From Flavobacteriales bacterium UBA6051 (GTDB taxonomy: Bacteria; Bacteroidota; Bacteroidia; Flavobacteriales_D; Crocinitomicaceae): 64,000 bases of DNA. Positions within the stretch are counted from its first letter, which is position 1. Each line of letters starts with the position of its first letter. This document shows, piece after piece, positions 45,016 to 54,616 of this stretch. The stretch covers positions 62,001-126,000 of the forward strand of contig DIYP01000007.1 in the NCBI GenBank assembly GCA_002427735.1. Reading direction: 5' to 3'. The notes beneath the pieces were generated by a model that saw only the letters and a list, made by a program, of their open reading frames with translations, searched no databases and was not told the DNA's origin. Made by a program: the position numbers and the translations under genes.

Positions 45016-45360
45016 ATGTCAACATTTAAAGTAGATATCCCAGCAGGTCCGTTATGGAGTAACGATGAAGCACAAGACGTAGGGCCGAAGGTGGCAGCAG
45101 CGCATCAAGGTAAGTTCACTGGACAATGGAACACAGTTGTTGAAGGTCAAATGAGCGTTGTCAACGTTGAATTGAATGTCAGCAATTCCGGTTCAAACGA
45201 ATTCACAACAGATGTACTAGCAGGGCCACTTTGGAGTGATGCCGATGCGAAAAAATACGGACCGGCAATCGCCGCTTCTTACGGTGGTGAATTCACAGGA
45301 CAGTGGAAAACAATTACTGAAGGAGTAATGAGCGTTATTCAAGTGAAATTCAAATACTAG
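45016..45360 (+). CDS. MVL-type mannan-binding lectin
   Basis: The 114-aa protein consists of two homologous halves (about 4-55 and 63-114). Each carries AGPLWS(N/D)xxA, a GP(K/A)xAA segment, (K/E)FTGQW and an EGxMSV strand. The sequence pattern and the two-repeat size match MVL, the 113-aa oligomannose-binding lectin of Microcystis viridis, whose halves each form one sugar-binding site for the Man2GlcNAc2 core. All aromatic and small residues of the repeats are kept in both halves. There is no signal peptide or T9SS domain, so the protein should be cytoplasmic or released by lysis. It stands alone, with a terminator downstream and a long non-coding region upstream. Confidence 0.9.
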   Translation: MSTFKVDIPAGPLWSNDEAQDVGPKVAAAHQGKFTGQWNTVVEGQMSVVNVELNVSNSGSNEFTTDVLAGPLWSDADAKKYGPAIAASYGGEFTGQWKTITEGVMSVIQVKFKY

Positions 45361-45380
45361 AATAACCAACCCAATTATGG

Positions 45381-45414
45381 AAAGTCCATCACAGAATAGT
45401 GATGGGCTTTTTTT
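45381..45414 (+). terminator. Terminator of the lectin gene
   Basis: AAAGTCCATCAC and GTGATGGGCTTT form a 12-bp stem with one G-U pair and a 6-nt loop, followed by T7. It lies 20 bp after the lectin stop codon. Confidence 0.88.
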
Positions 45415-45486
45415 GGTTAGATACATTAGGATTGCAGGATTTGCCTGTATTTGTTTTCCTTTCTATAGCAGTTCTTCCTATCTTGC

Positions 45487-45918
45487 ATGTCTAAACTAGA
45501 CTTGATGCAGCTCCGATTTTTCTTGTTTTCTCTAATAGGCTCTTTGTCATTGTACATTGTGTCCTGTGGAAGTACAAATAATCTTGAATGGAACAGTGAT
45601 CATCTTTCTGTGAAAACGGCTTATGTTCAGCGCTACGTTCCGGGGGAAGAGGATGCGACACCTACTTCTTACTTATTCTTGCATGTTGAGCATAGCGATC
45701 CAGCTGCGGTTCTTGACAGTATTTACTACGACGGACACATGTCACCTGCAAATACAGCGCGTGTTCCGATGAAAATCGATTGGGAAAAAGGAGATATTCA
45801 AGTCCATATAGATGAAATAGGAGAAAATCAAGCGATTATTTTTTATACGATTAATGAGAAGGCTTACAAGTACCGGGTAATGTCAGTCGGTAAGAAAGAA
45901 GACCTTTACCTCCCATAA
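45487..45918 (+). CDS. Lipoprotein of unknown function
   Basis: The 143-aa protein has a lipoprotein signal peptide ending in IVSC (Cys27) followed by GSTNN, so it is predicted to be lipid-anchored. The mature part is beta-rich with no recognised motif. A second ATG at codon 7 is an equally good start. It lies 12 bp before the large BNR T9SS protein and is likely co-transcribed with it. Confidence 0.7.
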   Translation: MSKLDLMQLRFFLFSLIGSLSLYIVSCGSTNNLEWNSDHLSVKTAYVQRYVPGEEDATPTSYLFLHVEHSDPAAVLDSIYYDGHMSPANTARVPMKIDWEKGDIQVHIDEIGENQAIIFYTINEKAYKYRVMSVGKKEDLYLP

Positions 45919-45930
45919 TTTTTTAAACTT

Positions 45931-48801
45931 ATGAAGAATATACTTACTCTTTTAGGATTGTTTTCGGCTGTAACTGCAAGCGCGCAGGACTGGAAAGAAA
46001 TGATGTACGATAATTCTTACAACTTCTACGAAGTTTGTGAGGCTGCTGAAAAATATTTTGAAACGCATGATAAAGACGTGAAAGGTTCTGGGTGGAAGGG
46101 ATATATGCGTTGGCGTGATTTAAATGAATCCAAGTATGCACCTAGTGGAAATAGAAGCCAAATAAGCCCTCAGTTTGCTGCAGAACAATATTCTAATTTC
46201 ATTGAAAATACTACTGTAGATAAGACCCTATTTGGGAATGGTTGGAAGGAACTGGGACCTTGGCAAATTGACAGTATTACAGGACATTATGCAGTTGGTT
46301 TGGGACGTGTTGAAGACATGTATGTTAATCCCGCGAATACGGATATTCTATACCTCGGAACACGTAGTGGAGGTTTTTGGAGATCGTTTGATGAAGGGGC
46401 TACTTGGGAAGGAACGACAGACTTTATGTTTGCTTCTGGTGTGAATGCATTAACAGCGAGACCAACAAATCATCAGGATGTACTTATTAATGTTCAAAAT
46501 TCAGGAAATCAGTATTCACATGGGATATACAGATCTTCAGATGCAGGTGCGACATGGAGTCAAACGGCTTTTAATCCTTCGAATACCGGTCTCGGTGGTT
46601 TAGGATCTAGCTTCCGTGTATATGATCTAGCTTATCATCCATCGACTCCCGATCTTGTATTTATTGGTACGAGTCAAGGAATTTTTAGATCTGATGATGA
46701 TTTGGTTACCTGGACGCAATCGTTGCCAAGTGCTTTGGCCTATGAGATTCGTTTTCATCCAACTAACCAGAATGTAATTTATGCCTACGACGGAAGAAGT
46801 AGCAATGGAAATAGAAACTATGTATTTATTTCAACAGATGCAGGTTTAAGCTGGACCTTGTCTGCGCAAGCAGTGGGCAACAGTAATTCGCGTGCTTCCA
46901 TTTCTGTTAGTGCAGATTGTCCTGATTGCATCTTTTTTCAGTCCGGTAATGGTGTTTGGAAGTCCCTTAATCAAGGAGCGTCGTTTGATTTTGTTTCCGA
47001 CCCAGGAGAGGGAAGGGGAGCATTTATCGTAAGCGATACGGATACTTCAGTAATGGTTCTGGGATCAATTGATCCTTTTGTCACCTTGAACGGAGGGCAA
47101 TCATTCGCTCAGTCTGGATGGTGGAGTTTAGGAAGTTCAGAGCATGGTGGCGGAACTTTTAGTGAAAACTATGCGCAAACTGAAGTGTATGTTCATGCCG
47201 ATTTACGCGCTGCGCAGTCTGTTAATGGAGTCTTGTATCTGGGTACAGATGGTTTCTTGTGTAAAAGTGTCGATAATGGAGCGACGTGGGAAGTACTGAG
47301 TATGGGAACACCTATTCGAGAGAATTATACGCTGGGGGTAAGCCAATCGAATCATTATACCTCTATGATTGGATCACAGGATAATGGAACCAGTATTCTT
47401 GTTGAGGAAGGCTGGGTAGAATACTTTGGTGCTGATGGTATGGAAGCCATTATTCATCCTTTAAATCCAGATTGGATGATTGGAAGTTACCAATATGGTG
47501 GTCGCGTGCGTACATATGATCGTGGCCTATCCAGTGAGTATATCCATCCAAGTGGTGAATCTGGTGCTGGTGAGGCAACGTGGGTAGCTCCGATGGCATA
47601 TAATCCAAATGATCAACAGCAGATTTATCATTTTAGTGCAGAGGTATGGATGTCTGAAGATTTTGGTGAAAATTGGGTTGAATTGGGCACACCTACAACG
47701 TTCAATGGTGGACTAATTGAGTATGCAGCAATTGCAGAGAACAATTCAGATGTTATTGTGGTATCCAGAGATAAAGACATTGAACGTTCTGAAGACGGTG
47801 GACTCACATTTACAGATATTCAGAATAATCTGCCTAACAATGCGGATATTAAAGAAATAGCATTTGACCCAAGAAATGATAGTATTATGGTTGTTGTTTA
47901 CAATCGATACCAAAATGATGGTAACAAAGTATTCATAACATACGATGCAGGTCAGAACTGGACGAATATTACGTACAACCTTGGAGACATGCCGATTCGA
48001 TGCGCTGTGATCGATCATTCAAATGAGTCTAACATTTATCTTGGTGCGGAAATAGGCGTTTATGTGATGCCGGAAGCTGGAAATACATGGACATTATACA
48101 ACACAGATTTACCCAATATGACAGTGCGTGAACTTGCAATTAACTACGGTTCAAATACACTCCGTGCTGCAACTTGGGGGAGAGGAATGTGGGAGTATAC
48201 ATTGAAAGATCGCATTGATTATCCAGCGATTGTAAAAACAGAAATAACGAACCCACCGACTTTTGTTCACCCAAAAGAAGACGTTGATCAATATGTGACT
48301 TCAGTTATTTCTTACGATAATACACCTTCTGAGGTATATTTAGAATGGTCCGTGAATACGCCGACATTTGGTAATGTCATCGGTATGAGTAATACAATGG
48401 ATAGCACTTGGGTTTCTGACGCTCCATTACCAAACTTCCCAGAGGGAACAAAAATGTTCTTTAAAGTTTTTGCTATTGGAGTCAATGGAGACACAACAGA
48501 GACCTATAAATTCATGTATACCGTTCAATTCAATGCAGAGGCCAGTCTTGACGAGTTGAGTGGGCAATCAATGATTCTTTTTCCGAATCCAAATAGTGGT
48601 GAGTTTACTATTCAGCTGAGAGACGTGAAAGAGTTGGCTAAGGTGACTATTCTTGCTTTAGATGGAAAGACTGTTTGGCAAGATGAGTTCAAGAATTCAT
48701 CTTCGCTTGAAGTTAACGTATCATTAGAACCAGCGACATACTTCGTTGTCTTAGAAGCGGAAGGTGTTAATGTGGTTGAGAAAGTGGTGATTAAAAACTA
48801 A
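45931..48801 (+). CDS. Large BNR/VPS10-like secreted protein with T9SS sorting domain
   Basis: The 956-aa protein has a signal peptide (cleavage near ASA-QDW) and a long series of Asp-box repeats (about 130-760), including WRSFDEGATWEG, YRSSDAGATWSQ, FISTDAGLSWTL, CKSVDNGATWEV, WMSEDFGENWVE, ERSEDGGLTFTD and ITYDAGQNWTN. This indicates one or two sortilin-like propellers. A beta domain follows (about 775-870). The last roughly 80 residues are a T9SS type A domain (LFPNPNSGEFTIQ through ATYFVVLEAEG to VVIKN). It is probably surface-exposed. Its function, binding or enzymatic, is unknown. Its last 11 bp overlap the convergent DUF5686 gene. Confidence 0.88.
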   Translation: MKNILTLLGLFSAVTASAQDWKEMMYDNSYNFYEVCEAAEKYFETHDKDVKGSGWKGYMRWRDLNESKYAPSGNRSQISPQFAAEQYSNFIENTTVDKTLFGNGWKELGPWQIDSITGHYAVGLGRVEDMYVNPANTDILYLGTRSGGFWRSFDEGATWEGTTDFMFASGVNALTARPTNHQDVLINVQNSGNQYSHGIYRSSDAGATWSQTAFNPSNTGLGGLGSSFRVYDLAYHPSTPDLVFIGTSQGIFRSDDDLVTWTQSLPSALAYEIRFHPTNQNVIYAYDGRSSNGNRNYVFISTDAGLSWTLSAQAVGNSNSRASISVSADCPDCIFFQSGNGVWKSLNQGASFDFVSDPGEGRGAFIVSDTDTSVMVLGSIDPFVTLNGGQSFAQSGWWSLGSSEHGGGTFSENYAQTEVYVHADLRAAQSVNGVLYLGTDGFLCKSVDNGATWEVLSMGTPIRENYTLGVSQSNHYTSMIGSQDNGTSILVEEGWVEYFGADGMEAIIHPLNPDWMIGSYQYGGRVRTYDRGLSSEYIHPSGESGAGEATWVAPMAYNPNDQQQIYHFSAEVWMSEDFGENWVELGTPTTFNGGLIEYAAIAENNSDVIVVSRDKDIERSEDGGLTFTDIQNNLPNNADIKEIAFDPRNDSIMVVVYNRYQNDGNKVFITYDAGQNWTNITYNLGDMPIRCAVIDHSNESNIYLGAEIGVYVMPEAGNTWTLYNTDLPNMTVRELAINYGSNTLRAATWGRGMWEYTLKDRIDYPAIVKTEITNPPTFVHPKEDVDQYVTSVISYDNTPSEVYLEWSVNTPTFGNVIGMSNTMDSTWVSDAPLPNFPEGTKMFFKVFAIGVNGDTTETYKFMYTVQFNAEASLDELSGQSMILFPNPNSGEFTIQLRDVKELAKVTILALDGKTVWQDEFKNSSSLEVNVSLEPATYFVVLEAEGVNVVEKVVIKN

Positions 48802-51277
48802 ACGTGAAAGAAGGTTTTACGAGAAACCAGTAGTGTTCATTTGCTCCTGGCGTTAGTCTCCAGATAAAGTCCATTCGGGCAATTTTGAAGATATTCTCGA
48901 GACCAAACCCTACCTCGTAATAAGGTTGTTGAATTCCGGTTAAATCAGTGGGGAAGATATAGCGTTCCTGTTGGTTATTCGCTGAAAGGCTTCCAAAAAA
49001 GGCTTTCCCAAAAACAAGCGAGCGCCATTTCAGTTTATTGACGAGTGGAATACGATCCAGAATCAATCCTCCAAAATGATGTTCAGCATGCACCATCACA
49101 TATTGATCGGCTGCGAATTCCATGAATTGCATTAAGTTAAAGGAGTAGGGGTCTGCAATTACGAGTTGATTACCATATGGTACGTCAAGACTAACATGTG
49201 GTACTGTGCCAATGGTTGTTCCGGTTTCCACCGTATAATTAAAGTGTCCTAACTTTTTCGCATCCACCTTCTGACGTATGCTCAATCGGAGTTTTTGGAA
49301 ATCATAATCCGAACCGAATGTTTGTCGGTCTGCATATTTGTATTGTAGTGCAATGTCAGGAAACTTCCGAAACTCCTTGTAAAAGTCTTTTTTGTCGTAA
49401 AAATCACCAGTAATTTTATCGTACAAATAGCTGAATTTAAACGTAAATGAGATACCGGAAGTACGATAACGTTCAATATTTGTTGTACTTGCATCATCTT
49501 CAACCCGTAGGTATTGATCGCTGCCCGTCGGACTATAATCAGTATAGAAGTAGCCGATTCGTGCAATAACTCCAGTTGTTAACGTCTGTTCAAAATATCC
49601 GTCAAAATTCGTGACATAATTACGCGAACTAGTGTTTCCAATTTGAACCAGTGAGCTGAACTCATTGTCCAATGCAATTTGATGAAAGCTTCGTCCAATT
49701 TGATCAATATCATAGCGATAGCTGGCGCCAATTTTGGTTATACCTTTTTCGGCAAAGTTATAATTCCCCGAAATCAAGTACTTCCATTGTCTATCGAATG
49801 TTCCATAAGCAATGTAACCCTCTGCAAAGAAAGGGAGCGACCAATTCGGGTCAGTTCTCAACCCAAACTTAACTCTTGATTTTTCAATTGGATTGAAACT
49901 ATAAAAACTAAAAATATTGCCCAGTTGAACACCTTTGAGTGGAATGTATCCAGTTCCAATGGTATAAAAAAGCCCTTTACGAAATTTGAACGCTGGATCA
50001 TTGATGACGCGCTCAGTAACGGCGTAAAGAACTTGTTCTTCCTGACTCAAGGAATCCGTTCGTTTTTCTTCCCAAAATACATCGTCACGATTTTTTGCTT
50101 CTGGATCATATACAATGATTTCAACACCTTTTAACAAAGCAGGATCAATAGATTTGTCAATAGTGTAATTTGAATAAATGGCTTTTTTTCTTCCAAAGAA
50201 ACCCGCTAAGTCAGAAGAGTTTTCCAATACCGTAAAATCACCAAGCACTTGCGACTCTGAAAGCATCCAGTGACCGTTTACTTCTTCATATTTTTGGGTG
50301 ATATAGTAGCTGCGAACAAAATTAACGTTTGCCATTACGTCAAAGCGAAGATTGATTTCCTTGACCGCATAAGAGGCCGAGTCGATGTACATTTCTCCGG
50401 TAAAGCCTAATGAACGTTGGTACTTTGGTTTGAACCGTATTTTATATGTGACACCATTTTTTGAATATGTACTGTCCATTAAATAGAACTTATAGTTCAT
50501 TTTATAATTATCATTTAATGGGCTGGGGAAGGACTTATCCAGAATCGTGACGAAGTTGTCATAGATATTTGGAGTAACATAGAGGTCTTGTGTAAATTCT
50601 ACCAGGTTTGGCCCAGCGAGACCGGTTGTTTTTTCCGCTATGATAATTTCCTTTTGATCTCGGGGATCAGCCTGGTGATAATGATTGGAAAGCTTCTCAG
50701 TCATTAGCACTGGTAAGTAGCTGACTCCGTCATTCGTCTCTTGCTTATTGTCCCAGATGTAATCAAAAGGGCGAAGGAGAATGTTTTGTTTTATTTTATC
50801 CGTGAAGTTATTTAAGTCAAAACGAATTTTTGCGTATTCCTGAGAGGTATATGTCCTTAAATTGTCTGGGTTGTTCTCTTTTTTTCGAGCAATAATTTTT
50901 CTCAAATAGCGCCAGGCAGGATTTTCACCAGCCACGGCTACCACCTCTTCATACTCTGCAAACAAAGTTGATTGTAATTGAACGTTTATTGATTGTTCTT
51001 TTCCTCGTTCAACAGGAATTTGCTGAGATAAGTAACCTAAATAGGAAACAACTAAAGTATCATGCTGGATGGCTTTCTCTGAAATGCTCAACTTAAAATA
51101 ACCTGAGGTATCTGTAGTGGTTCCAACCTGCGTTCCGAGAAAAAAGACCTTAGCAAATGTGAGTGGTACACGTGTAGAGTCTTCATAAATATATCCTGCA
51201 ACAGTAGTTGTTTGTGCCTGACCAAAGGATGTACCAAGGACAATAAAAAAGAGGCATATTTTAAGCAATAGCTTCAC
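48791..51277 (-). CDS. DUF5686 outer-membrane protein with carboxypeptidase-regulatory-like domain
   Basis: The 828-aa protein begins with a signal peptide (MKLLLKICLFFIVLGTSFGQ), started by GTG at 51277 because no ATG is available. A CarboxypepD_reg-like domain follows (about 25-100; VAGYIYEDSTRVPLTFAKVF, TTDTSGYFKLSI). The rest is the DUF5686 family, a Bacteroidota group with a long mixed region and a C-terminal beta-barrel-like part rich in alternating aromatic residues, ending in a typical outer-membrane phenylalanine (FTFSF). Function is unknown. A -7-like TAAGTTTG lies only 4 nt upstream of the GTG. Confidence 0.88.
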   Translation of the reverse strand: MKLLLKICLFFIVLGTSFGQAQTTTVAGYIYEDSTRVPLTFAKVFFLGTQVGTTTDTSGYFKLSISEKAIQHDTLVVSYLGYLSQQIPVERGKEQSINVQLQSTLFAEYEEVVAVAGENPAWRYLRKIIARKKENNPDNLRTYTSQEYAKIRFDLNNFTDKIKQNILLRPFDYIWDNKQETNDGVSYLPVLMTEKLSNHYHQADPRDQKEIIIAEKTTGLAGPNLVEFTQDLYVTPNIYDNFVTILDKSFPSPLNDNYKMNYKFYLMDSTYSKNGVTYKIRFKPKYQRSLGFTGEMYIDSASYAVKEINLRFDVMANVNFVRSYYITQKYEEVNGHWMLSESQVLGDFTVLENSSDLAGFFGRKKAIYSNYTIDKSIDPALLKGVEIIVYDPEAKNRDDVFWEEKRTDSLSQEEQVLYAVTERVINDPAFKFRKGLFYTIGTGYIPLKGVQLGNIFSFYSFNPIEKSRVKFGLRTDPNWSLPFFAEGYIAYGTFDRQWKYLISGNYNFAEKGITKIGASYRYDIDQIGRSFHQIALDNEFSSLVQIGNTSSRNYVTNFDGYFEQTLTTGVIARIGYFYTDYSPTGSDQYLRVEDDASTTNIERYRTSGISFTFKFSYLYDKITGDFYDKKDFYKEFRKFPDIALQYKYADRQTFGSDYDFQKLRLSIRQKVDAKKLGHFNYTVETGTTIGTVPHVSLDVPYGNQLVIADPYSFNLMQFMEFAADQYVMVHAEHHFGGLILDRIPLVNKLKWRSLVFGKAFFGSLSANNQQERYIFPTDLTGIQQPYYEVGFGLENIFKIARMDFIWRLTPGANEHYWFLVKPSFTFSF

Positions 51278-51281
51278 AGGG

Positions 51282-51289
51282 CAAACTTA
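51282..51289 (-). promoter_or_regulatory. -7-like motif at the DUF5686 start
   Basis: TAAGTTTG on the minus strand matches TAnnTTTG exactly but ends only 4 nt before the GTG at 51277, so either the mRNA is leaderless or the match is fortuitous. Confidence 0.25.
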
Positions 51290-51353
51290 GGGATTCTTGC
51301 TCAATGTCTATTGCAAGAAACGTACCTGTCTGACAGTTGTTGCGGAAGAACGA

Positions 51354-51911
51354 TTAATTGGCGTATTTAACCTTTATCCTTGCCGCTTCCATATTTATAC
51401 GTCTAATCTTATTCGGATTTGCAAAAATGCGCTGAAGAGGACCGCTATGATAGCACTCATCTTTATAGCTGTAGGTAATCCATCCAAGACTATCGAAGTA
51501 GAACGTTTGGTACTCAATATCTTCTGGGATTTTATAGACGTAGTAAGGTTTTTTTCCAATGCTAATCAAGCGTAGAAAGTCCTTTTTGCGTTCAATATGG
51601 GAGAGTGTTCGGAACTCCTGCTGTGTAATTGTGTCCAATAAGAACGTTAATTCATTCTTCAAGACGATTCTATCGCTGTAGAGACTGTCAATTTTCCAGC
51701 GAACATTTGCCAACAGTGGATCACACTCTTTACAAAGTGATTTACAGGCTTCATTAAATGGATAAACCTTTCCTTTTTCAGTAACAGCAATGGTGTGAGT
51801 GGCTTTGATTTTATACTTGCCACTCTCACTTTTAATGATCAGTCTGTCAACACTGCATTGGACAAGAAGAAATGCACAAATGGTAATAACAAAGGGAAAG
51901 GTTCTTTTCAT
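51354..51911 (-). CDS. Lipoprotein of unknown function
   Basis: The 185-aa protein has a lipoprotein signal peptide with lipobox LVQC (Cys19). The mature part starts with beta strands (SGKYKIKATHTIAVTEKGKV), contains CKSLCKEC and ends in a basic tail. I recognise no family. It stands alone between the DUF5686 gene and the reductase-like gene. Confidence 0.65.
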   Translation of the reverse strand: MKRTFPFVITICAFLLVQCSVDRLIIKSESGKYKIKATHTIAVTEKGKVYPFNEACKSLCKECDPLLANVRWKIDSLYSDRIVLKNELTFLLDTITQQEFRTLSHIERKKDFLRLISIGKKPYYVYKIPEDIEYQTFYFDSLGWITYSYKDECYHSGPLQRIFANPNKIRRINMEAARIKVKYAN

Positions 51912-51943
51912 GAACGCGAAGTTATCGTTTTTCCGTTTATCAT

Positions 51944-52699
51944 TTATAAAATGAAGGGAATGACTGCTTTTCTATTCTTAGGGTAATCAGGAAAGTTCTC
52001 ATAATACCATTCGTGGTGGTTGAGTGTTCGTGGGACCAGATTACAGAAGGTCCATGCTGCAAAGCTTAATGCCGGTAGATTCCAACCTATAACCGCATAT
52101 CCTGTCCATTCGATAATTTCTCCAAAATGATTTGGGCAAGAAATATAATTGAATAACCAGCCTCTAGGAATTTGATAACCACTGTTTTGTTTGCGTAAAG
52201 CAATCAACTTACTGTCCGCAGTGTGATTGATATACACACCAATGCAGAAAAGGCTTATTCCAATGATAATATTTGGATCAAGAAAGGCACGAGTTGCGTC
52301 AGGATTATATAAAAAGCCAAGAAAAAAACCATTAACGAAACCGTTGACACCATTAAAGAATATTGCACTAAAAACGATTGTAAGTGGCATCATTTTTCCT
52401 TTGGTTTTAATCCGGAAAGGAAAAATCAATGTTCTGTTGATATAATGGAACAACCATAAGCCAAGCAATAACATCGCGAACCAATCCTTTTCAGATGGGC
52501 CCAACAGAGCTATGGTAGGAGTGACAATTAATGCTGGTAATTCCATGATGACCCATCCCCATTTATTGGGAATCATTTTCCCCCATTTATCATTTGCATG
52601 ACGACCATAAGGCGCTCGTACTTTAAGAAAAACAAGTGATACGAATGTAATCACTGCTACGCCGATCCAAGCCAGCACAAAAATGTCAAACCAATTCAT
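51944..52699 (-). CDS. Steroid 5-alpha-reductase-like membrane protein
   Basis: The 251-aa protein has six or seven membrane segments and the family C-terminal signature: IPRGWLFNYISCPNHFGEII, then EWTGYAVI, and NHHEWYYENFPDYPKNRKAVIPF at the end. This is the 3-oxo-5-alpha-steroid 4-dehydrogenase (SRD5A) fold, whose members reduce enone double bonds with NADPH. The bacterial substrate is unknown. The frame reaches a GTG at 52723, but the ATG at 52699 follows the upstream stop codon by 2 bp and avoids an overlap, so it is preferred. Co-transcribed with the S9 peptidase gene. Confidence 0.85.
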   Translation of the reverse strand: MNWFDIFVLAWIGVAVITFVSLVFLKVRAPYGRHANDKWGKMIPNKWGWVIMELPALIVTPTIALLGPSEKDWFAMLLLGLWLFHYINRTLIFPFRIKTKGKMMPLTIVFSAIFFNGVNGFVNGFFLGFLYNPDATRAFLDPNIIIGISLFCIGVYINHTADSKLIALRKQNSGYQIPRGWLFNYISCPNHFGEIIEWTGYAVIGWNLPALSFAAWTFCNLVPRTLNHHEWYYENFPDYPKNRKAVIPFIL

Positions 52700-52701
52700 A
52701 C

Positions 52702-54606
52702 TTAAAGTGTTTCTTTCAGCCACTTATAAAACTCCGTGTGCCAAATCAGACTGTTTTGATAATCCAGCACCCAGTGGTTTTCTTCAGGGAAATAAAGGAG
52801 TTTGCTTTTTAATCCTTGTAATTGAGCTGCTTGAAATGCCTCCAGTCCTTGTCCAATTGGAACGCGAAAATCAAGTCCTCCCTGAATAACGAGAATAGGG
52901 GAGTCCCAATCTTCTACCCGTTCAGATGGATTAAAGGCTCCATGACTCTTTTGTGCTGCTTCATTCGTTTTATCCCAGTATGGACCTCCAAGGTCCCAAT
53001 TCACAAAGAACAATTCTTCTGTTGTACCGTACATGCTTTTCCAATTGAAGATGCCGTCGTGCGCAATGAATGTTTTGAATCGCTTGTTATGTATAGCAGC
53101 TAAATAAAAGGCAGAATACCCGCCATAACTGGCACCTACGCACCCAAGACGTTCGGTATCAACATACGACTCTTTTGATATAGCGTCGATGGCAGATAAA
53201 TAATCCTGCATATTTTGGCCGCCATAATCCTTACTAATTTGCTCGTTCCATTCAACGCCATGCCCAGGCATACCTCTTCGGTTTGGTGCAACCACAATAT
53301 AGCCATGTGCCGCCATCAGCTGAAAATTCCAGCGATACGAATAAAACTGACTTAAAGCACCCTGTGGTCCGCCTTGACAATACAACAGCGTTGGATACTT
53401 TTTTGCAGGATCAAAATCAGGAGGATAGATGACCCAAGTTAACATGTCTTTACCGTCTGTTGTCTTGATCATACGTTTTTCGACTTTACTTAGTGAAATG
53501 CTACCGTATGTTTCATCATTTGCATGGGTTAATTGTTGCAGTTCCCCTGTTTTGAGCTCAACCGTGTATAATTCAACTGCATGGTTCATATCCCGACGTG
53601 AAACGACCATTGTTCCTTTGCTTTGCCCAACTATTCCGTTCACATCAAAAGGGCCAGAGGTAATTTGTCTCGGCGCTTTTTGCTTTCCCTTTTTAGGAAG
53701 TTCAACCTCAAACAATTGTACAGTGCCATCAATTGGCGCAGTGAAATAGAGACGATCCTCTTTTTCTCCCCATAAAAAACCATTCACGGTTCCGTCCCAG
53801 CTAGCAGTTAAGTTGACATTCTCACCCTCAAGTGATATGATTAGATCATTCTTATCAGATTCGTATCCATCACGTTTCATTTGTAGCCAGGCCAAGGTTC
53901 CTGATTTCGAAAATGCCGGCTGCGTATCATAGCCTTTATTTGTTGCCGTTAAATTACGTGTCTCTTTTGTAGCAATTGTGTACGCGTAGATGTCTGTGTT
54001 GGTGCTTTTGGCGTACTTGGTTCCACTCAGCTTCTTTGTTACATACAAGACTTCTGTTCCCGAAGTGTTCCAAATGTAGTCTTCGCTTCCTCCGAATGGT
54101 TTTTGAGGGCAATCAAAACGTTCTCCCTCCATGAGGTCTATTTGTTCTCCTGTTTCGGTGTCTTCTATGAAAACATGACTGTAAGCCCCATCTTCCCATA
54201 CATCCCAATGACGGTAATTTAGTTCATCATAGATTTGGACATTGGATTCGGTCATCTCAGGATAAAAGTCCTTTCCAAATACCGATTTCAACTTAACATC
54301 ATCAACAACAAGTTTGTATTTTCCATCTGGAGAGACTTTTGGGTCTCGAACAATGAAATCTGAATAATTATTTATTTCCTTTGCTTCTCCGCCTTCAATT
54401 GGAAGAATATATAGCTTTGACGTCCTCGAATTTGAAGCTACGTCAACTTTAGAAACCCGATAAACGACACTTGTACCGTCATCCGTGATTCCGATTCCAG
54501 AAACTCGGTTTAATTCAATGAGCATCTGTGGCGTCAGTGTTTTCTGCCCAAAACAAGAGAATTGCAAGCCAATGCCGCAAGTGATAAAGAGAATTCTTTT
54601 AAACAT
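52702..54606 (-). CDS. S9 family serine peptidase (prolyl-oligopeptidase type)
   Basis: The 634-aa protein has a signal peptide (MFKRILFITCGIGLQFSCFG), an N-terminal PD40-type propeller (about 30-360) and a C-terminal alpha/beta-hydrolase domain. The catalytic serine is in GASYGGYSAF (about 490), the aspartate in GGLDFRVP and the histidine in EENHWV, so the triad is complete. It is predicted to be a periplasmic dipeptidyl- or acylaminoacyl-peptidase. The ATG at 54606 is preferred over a TTG at 54624, which would overlap the upstream M28 gene. It probably forms an operon with the M28 gene and the reductase-like gene. Confidence 0.93.
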   Translation of the reverse strand: MFKRILFITCGIGLQFSCFGQKTLTPQMLIELNRVSGIGITDDGTSVVYRVSKVDVASNSRTSKLYILPIEGGEAKEINNYSDFIVRDPKVSPDGKYKLVVDDVKLKSVFGKDFYPEMTESNVQIYDELNYRHWDVWEDGAYSHVFIEDTETGEQIDLMEGERFDCPQKPFGGSEDYIWNTSGTEVLYVTKKLSGTKYAKSTNTDIYAYTIATKETRNLTATNKGYDTQPAFSKSGTLAWLQMKRDGYESDKNDLIISLEGENVNLTASWDGTVNGFLWGEKEDRLYFTAPIDGTVQLFEVELPKKGKQKAPRQITSGPFDVNGIVGQSKGTMVVSRRDMNHAVELYTVELKTGELQQLTHANDETYGSISLSKVEKRMIKTTDGKDMLTWVIYPPDFDPAKKYPTLLYCQGGPQGALSQFYSYRWNFQLMAAHGYIVVAPNRRGMPGHGVEWNEQISKDYGGQNMQDYLSAIDAISKESYVDTERLGCVGASYGGYSAFYLAAIHNKRFKTFIAHDGIFNWKSMYGTTEELFFVNWDLGGPYWDKTNEAAQKSHGAFNPSERVEDWDSPILVIQGGLDFRVPIGQGLEAFQAAQLQGLKSKLLYFPEENHWVLDYQNSLIWHTEFYKWLKETL

Positions 54607-54616
54607 GGTTAATTGA

